The position numbers were made by a program, and so were the translations under genes. Below, one piece after another: positions 60,322-64,000 of a DNA stretch of 64,000 nucleotides (position 1 is its first letter; each line of letters begins with the position of its first letter). Origin of the DNA: Actinoplanes lutulentus. GTDB lineage: Bacteria; Actinomycetota; Actinomycetes; Mycobacteriales; Micromonosporaceae. The DNA lies in contig NZ_QLMJ01000029.1 in NCBI RefSeq assembly GCF_003259845.1, positions 56,127-120,126 on the forward strand, in the 5' to 3' direction. The notes below the pieces were generated by a model. The model did no database searches. It saw only the letters and a program-made list of their open reading frames with translations, and was not told the origin of the DNA.

Positions 60322-61169
60322 CGAACAGTCTCTGTTGTCCACGCCGATGTGGCGCGGGCGGCGAAGTCCGCGAAGGTGATCGGGATTGACCCGGTCACGG
60401 CGAGAACGTCACCGTTGGGTGTGGAGCCGTGCCCCTCGGCGATGGTCGAGGTGAGCGTTCGCAGCACGTCGCCGTAGGCTTCCGGGATCCCGGAAGCCAC
60501 CATTGCCCGCACCCATCCCTCGCGGTCGGTGTCCCGGTAGGTGATGGTGCGGCCGATCGCGGTGGAGATGACGGCAGCGGCTTCCTCCACGGTCAGCGCT
60601 TCCGGACCCGTGGGGGCGTACGCCTTGCCGGCGTGACGCTCAGGCTCGCAGAGCGTTGCCGCCGCCACGGCCGCGATGTCCTCGACCGCAACGAAGGCTT
60701 CCCGACCGTTGCCGTTCGGTACGACGATCTGGTCGGCGACAGGCTTCAGGAACGTTTCGCTGAAGTCCTCCATGAACCACGCCGGCCGGATGATCGAATG
60801 AGTAAACGCCTTGCGGGAACCGAGGTCCAGCTCGACCGCTCGGAGCGCAACCTCCGCCGGGGCGTGTTCTACGCCGTACCCGCTGAGGTAGGTGACGTGC
60901 TCGACACCCGCCAGCTCGGCCTGATCCAGGAAAGCCGACACGTCCGCGGCGAAGTCGACACGCATCACCGGGGACACCAGATAGACGCCCGTCACCCCGT
61001 CCAGTGTGGGGGCGAAGGTCGCATCGTCGTTCCAGTCGAACCGGACCCGGGGGTCACGCCGAGCTGCACGGACCGCGAGACCGCGCTCGGACAGGATGCG
61101 GGCCACGCGCGAACCGGTCTTACCGGAAGCGCCCAGGACGAGGACGAGGGATTCCGCTGATTTCTGCAT
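60318..61169 (-). CDS. NmrA-like NAD(P)-binding oxidoreductase
   Basis: 283 residues from the ATG of MQKSAESLVLVLGASGKTGS; in-frame starts up to 61205 are possible and none has a good ribosome site. The nucleotide loop GASGKTGSRVA, a basic RAARRDP for NADP, and YLVSPVMRVDF and HSIIRPAWFMEDFSETF are typical of NmrA/HSCARG and QOR2-type proteins. These act as redox sensors or quinone reductases. The next gene (VOC) overlaps its stop. It is divergent from the AraC gene. Confidence 0.85.
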   Translation of the reverse strand: MQKSAESLVLVLGASGKTGSRVARILSERGLAVRAARRDPRVRFDWNDDATFAPTLDGVTGVYLVSPVMRVDFAADVSAFLDQAELAGVEHVTYLSGYGVEHAPAEVALRAVELDLGSRKAFTHSIIRPAWFMEDFSETFLKPVADQIVVPNGNGREAFVAVEDIAAVAAATLCEPERHAGKAYAPTGPEALTVEEAAAVISTAIGRTITYRDTDREGWVRAMVASGIPEAYGDVLRTLTSTIAEGHGSTPNGDVLAVTGSIPITFADFAARATSAWTTETVR

Positions 61170-61192
61170 ACCAACGATCATGAGCGCCAACC

Positions 61193-61221
61193 ATGAGCGC
61201 ATCAATTATCGATCCGCTCAT
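61193..61221. promoter_or_regulatory. inverted repeat in the AraC/NmrA divergent region
   Basis: ATGAGCGCATC (61193-61203) is mirrored at 61211-61221 with one mismatch; a third half-site ATGAGCG starts at 61180. AraC-type dimers could bind here and control both genes. Confidence 0.55.
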
Positions 61222-61245
61222 TAGTTTACGTGAGACACTCAGAAG

Positions 61246-62157
61246 GTGGACATCCTGCAAGATCACCTCGTCCGGGCTCGCGCTACGGGCGGAGTCTTCG
61301 CACGGTCGGTCGCCGCCCCACCGTGGGGCCTGCGCATGCCCGGCGAGATTCAGCTCGCGGTGCACGCGGTGACGCGCGGTCATGCCTGGATCTGGGCCGA
61401 CGACGGCACCGACCCCATCGAACTGGCACCGGGAGACCTAGCCCTCGTCAAGGGCGGCGCGGACCACATCATCGCCCATCAGCCCGGCGCGGACGCGCTC
61501 ACCCACGACGAGTTCGCCATCATGCACCCCGCCGACACAGAGCCCGTTGACCCCGACAGCAGCGTCTTCCTCTGCGGGGCCTACCGGTTCCCAGGCGACA
61601 TCGGACGGCGCCTCGTCGAGGCACTACCGCAGCTGCTCCCCATCAAGGCGAGCGAAGACGACCCCGTCCAGGGCGTCGTCGCCCTCATCGCACGGGAGAT
61701 GGTCAACGACAGCCCCGGCAAACAGACCGTGCTCGACCGGCTCCTCGACATCCTCGTCATCTACGGGTTACGCACCGGTCTCACGCAGAGCACCAGTCCG
61801 CCCCCGTGGCTCCGGGCCACGTCCGACCCACGCCTGGCGGCCGCGCTGCACGCCATCCACTCCAGCCCCGCCACCGCCTGGACCGTCGACGGACTCGCCG
61901 AGCTCAGTACCATGTCCCGAGCGTCCTTCGCCCGCATCTTCCGCGCCACCGTCGGCCAATCGCCGATGCAGTACCTCTCCGATTGGCGCATGGCCCTGGC
62001 GCGCGACTACCTGAGATCGGGCACCATGCCGCTCGCTCACGTCGCCGCCGAGGTCGGGTTCTCGTCGGTGTACGCCTTCGGCGCCGCCTTTCGCCGGCAC
62101 CACAACGAAGCACCCGGCCGGTGGCGCCAGCAAACCGCAACGCCCATCACCGGGTAG
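61246..62157 (+). CDS. AraC family transcriptional regulator (cupin type)
   Basis: 303 residues from a GTG after AGAAGG. A cupin_6-type N-terminal half (GHAWIWADDGTDPIELAPGD, LALVKGGADHIIAH) is followed by two C-terminal helix-turn-helices (STMSRASFARIFRATVGQSP, AAEVGFSSVYAFGAAFRRHH). Regulators of this type often sit divergent from NAD(P)-dependent oxidoreductases, as here. A decayed relative lies at 56635-56840. Confidence 0.9.
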   Translation: MDILQDHLVRARATGGVFARSVAAPPWGLRMPGEIQLAVHAVTRGHAWIWADDGTDPIELAPGDLALVKGGADHIIAHQPGADALTHDEFAIMHPADTEPVDPDSSVFLCGAYRFPGDIGRRLVEALPQLLPIKASEDDPVQGVVALIAREMVNDSPGKQTVLDRLLDILVIYGLRTGLTQSTSPPPWLRATSDPRLAAALHAIHSSPATAWTVDGLAELSTMSRASFARIFRATVGQSPMQYLSDWRMALARDYLRSGTMPLAHVAAEVGFSSVYAFGAAFRRHHNEAPGRWRQQTATPITG

Positions 62158-62209
62158 TGCCGGGGACGCGATGACCAGCTCTGGAACTACCGGTCGAGGG
62201 GACGCATGA

Positions 62210-62392
62210 TCGTGCGATCCCGCCGGAAAACGCAGCCGATGTCGGTGCGGGGCCGGTCGGCCGCGATGAAGTCCGGATCCACCCCAAAGTTCGCCGCCGC
62301 ACAGGCAGGCGGGCGGAGACCTTGATGATCGCGTCGGTCGGGTTCTGCAGTTCGCGTTCCTGAACCCGGCCCTGGCCCCTGCTGCCGCTCAT
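62210..62392 (-). pseudogene. zinc alcohol dehydrogenase N-terminal remnant
   Basis: GRVQERELQNPTDAIIKVSA in one frame, then CGGELW in another, resemble the start of medium-chain alcohol dehydrogenases, where the Cys would bind the catalytic zinc. No continuation is found. The rest of 62158-62677 shows nothing recognisable. Confidence 0.4.
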
Positions 62393-62677
62393 CCCGACGC
62401 CTTGGGGCCTGCCGGGGATCGACGGGCCGGAACTGATCCAAGAACCCGCCGATTAGTGCCGTCGAATTATGACTGTGCGAGGCGGATGTTTTCCCCGAAC
62501 CTTCGTCGGCTTCGCTAACGTCCGTATCCCGCCAGCGGGGTACAGAAATCGGGCCGCCCAGTAAGACCAATTTCAAGGTCAAGGGCGTCCAAAATCGGCG
62601 TGTTCTAGCGAGGGAAGATACAAGGCGGTGCGGATCGCCCTACCTGCGCACTTCCGAGCCGGCACACCAGAAGCTCC

Positions 62678-63577
62678 TCAGCTACCCGGCTGACGGATTG
62701 CGGCGCCCGGATCGGTGCTCTGCTCAAGGGCCGTCCACCACTCCTCCAGCTCATCAACCCGGCTCTGGAGTGCGGCGTTCGCCGCCCGGGCCGTCACCAG
62801 TTCCTCGGTCAGCGCACCGATCGGCCCGGAGGCGGTCAGGGCGTCGAGCCAGCCCGCGACCAGCCGATCCTCAGCGGCGACCCGGCGGAGCGCGGAGGCG
62901 ACCACCTCCGGCGACAATTCAGCCACGAACTCTCTTGGGAGCGTGAGCAGGCGAGCGACCTCGCTGAGGCTCCGCGCGGCGCTCATCTGGCGCCGAAGGC
63001 GCTCGGCGGACGGCACCGCCGGTTCGACCGGTGTCGCAGCCGCGATCGGCTTGGCGGGAGAAGGAGCGGGCTTCGACACAGGCGCGGGCGTAGGTGCCGG
63101 CTCCGGGTCAGGCTCGGCCTCTGACGGGAGTTCGGGAAGGTCGTCCCCCACCCAGGCGTAGGCCAGAGTGTCGCCCTTCTGCCGTCGGACGACATTTGGC
63201 CACTTGGGCAGAACCGCCAGCGCCCGCGGTCCGTGCCGGGCCCAGGTCTCGTTCCGGAGACCGAGCTCGGCCAGACGCTCCCGGATCTCTCGCACCTTCA
63301 GCGGGACCGACGACTCGGCCAACAGATGGAGAACCACCGCAAGGGGCTCTTGGGCGAAGACGGCGTGGAACAGCCGGGAGTCGGACAGAGCCAGGAAACG
63401 CAGCGAACCCCTCGGCGCGACATGAACGCCGGCGCCCCGCGGGACAAGCTCTTCCTCATCGGTGTCATCCCACTTGACCTGATAGTTTGTCCCGTCATCC
63501 GCGAGGACCGATCCGGCTCGAGTACGGCGTACGCCGAACGAATCGGACACCCGGACAAGACCCTGATCTGCGCTCAC
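62678..63577 (-). CDS. hypothetical protein with proline-rich linker
   Basis: 299 residues if started at the GTG (VSADQGLVRVSDSFG); the frame is open to 63709 but the extra part looks like another frame of its neighbour. An N-terminal domain of about 110 residues holds small-barrel-like strands (GTNYQVKWDDTDEEELVPRG) and a winged-helix-like region (LLAESSVPLKVREIRERLAE). Then come a Pro/Ala linker (PEPAPTPAPVSKPAPSPAKP) and a C-terminal helical domain ending in a short coiled coil. No family is recognised. Confidence 0.6.
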   Translation of the reverse strand: MSADQGLVRVSDSFGVRRTRAGSVLADDGTNYQVKWDDTDEEELVPRGAGVHVAPRGSLRFLALSDSRLFHAVFAQEPLAVVLHLLAESSVPLKVREIRERLAELGLRNETWARHGPRALAVLPKWPNVVRRQKGDTLAYAWVGDDLPELPSEAEPDPEPAPTPAPVSKPAPSPAKPIAAATPVEPAVPSAERLRRQMSAARSLSEVARLLTLPREFVAELSPEVVASALRRVAAEDRLVAGWLDALTASGPIGALTEELVTARAANAALQSRVDELEEWWTALEQSTDPGAAIRQPGS

Positions 63578-63594
63578 GAATGCGACTGTAATGG

Positions 63595-63807
63595 TTATCG
63601 TCGCGGCCAGGGCGCCGGCCGGAGCGAGCCCATCCTCGGCCGTGTGCGCCCCGCGCCGGCTTGGCGGAACAACTCTGAGAGGAGAACGGCGCGCTTGTCG
63701 GCCGCCCATACGGACAGATCAGTGAGCTTGTCACTCGGTTCGAGGTCGAACGTGAACGAGTGCCCGCCCCGGGGCTTCCTGGACGCGCTGCTGGAGCGGA
63801 TGGTCAT
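63595..63807 (-). CDS. possible small protein
   Basis: Seventy residues (MTIRSSSASRKPRGGHSFTF, then PSDKLTDLSVWAADKRAVLL). The first two thirds look protein-like, the tail is Arg/Pro-rich. It may instead be the displaced start of the next gene after a frameshift. Confidence 0.3.
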   Translation of the reverse strand: MTIRSSSASRKPRGGHSFTFDLEPSDKLTDLSVWAADKRAVLLSELFRQAGAGRTRPRMGSLRPAPWPRR

Positions 63808-63891
63808 GGAGACCCGCCAGGCCGCCCAGCATCGAGAGGCAGCCGAAACGTTCAGCGCTGGCCGCGTAGACTCAGCCGGCGGCCGGACCCG

Positions 63892-64000
63892 CTAGGTTCT
63901 GTCCTGCGGATCATGTCCGTCAGGGACCGCGCGTAGCCAGTCAAGCATCTCGACCAGGTCGAGGGTGGCCTGGTAGTTGACGCCGAGTTTGTCGAACCTG
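63892..64000 (-). mobile_element. IS5-type transposase, C-terminal end (runs off the window)
   Basis: The frame entering from the right edge ends RFDKLGVNYQATLDLVEMLD and WLRAVPDGHDPQDRT before a TAG. R-x-D-K-L-x-x-x-Y near the end is typical of IS5-group transposases. It differs from the decayed copy at 48339. Confidence 0.6.

Noticed and set aside
1..64000. CRISPR arrays, rRNA genes and complete tRNA genes
   Set aside because: No regularly spaced short repeats and no rRNA sequence were seen; the only tRNA sequence is the two 3' fragments.

Overview
The window is very GC-rich DNA with GTG and TTG starts and tightly overlapping operons. It carries LAL/LuxR regulators, secreted RTX-like proteins and a Pls-type NRPS. 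This points to a filamentous actinomycete; Actinoplanes or another Micromonosporaceae is my best guess, by inference only. Coordinates 1-48000 look mostly like chromosomal accessory gene content. The part from about 48100 to the end is a mosaic of IS debris, broken genes, tRNA-derived attachment-site fragments and a defence-like operon.

Layout. 1-1400: end of a glycosyltransferase gene and an alpha-toroid glycan protein. 1471-2381: two overlapping genes resembling a nucleotidyltransferase toxin-antitoxin pair. 2402-8481: a minus-strand operon with a Pls/PosA-type NRPS, an overlapping M1 aminopeptidase and an alpha/beta hydrolase. 8782-10932: an AT-richer membrane-protein pair of unknown function. 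11180-17952: a secreted NLP-type cytolysin, a diguanylate cyclase, a redox/hydrolase operon and a secreted hydrolase. 18001-26387: two giant LuxR-type ATPase regulators, AraC and MFS genes. 26479-30437: a secreted fusion of a CdtB-like DNase, an SGNH hydrolase and VCBS repeats, beside an RTX-like secreted protein. 30518-37465: small-molecule redox genes, LysR, a GH5 glycosidase, a second RTX-like protein, a deleted hydrolase gene and a SpoIIE-type phosphatase. The last two share an operator-like palindrome. 38097-48129: a polysaccharide locus of four glycosyltransferases, a deacetylase, a large membrane protein and a membrane NACHT NTPase coupled to a hyaluronan-synthase-like enzyme.

48339-49600: decayed IS5 and IS630 elements, the former interrupting an HNH nuclease gene. 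49635-53303: a four-gene operon encoding a PD-(D/E)XK nuclease, a QatB-like protein starting Met-Gly-Thr-Ser, a QueC/QatC-like PP-loop enzyme with a Cys4 zinc site, and a small unknown protein. It resembles the Qat anti-phage system, but no QatA ATPase or QatD TatD nuclease is visible here and a PD-(D/E)XK protein is present instead. This is the best candidate in the window for an undescribed system. 53381-55650: two copies of the 3' end of tRNA-Pro(GGG) bracket a membrane-protein gene and a truncated tyrosine integrase, the scar of an integrative element.

55860-64000: pseudogenes (UvrD-like helicase, AraC, carboxylesterase, alcohol dehydrogenase) interleaved with intact small redox genes. 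A TetR/aldo-keto reductase pair with duplicated operators and an AraC/NmrA pair lie here, followed by a hypothetical gene and the end of an IS5-type transposase. No CRISPR array, rRNA gene or complete tRNA was found.
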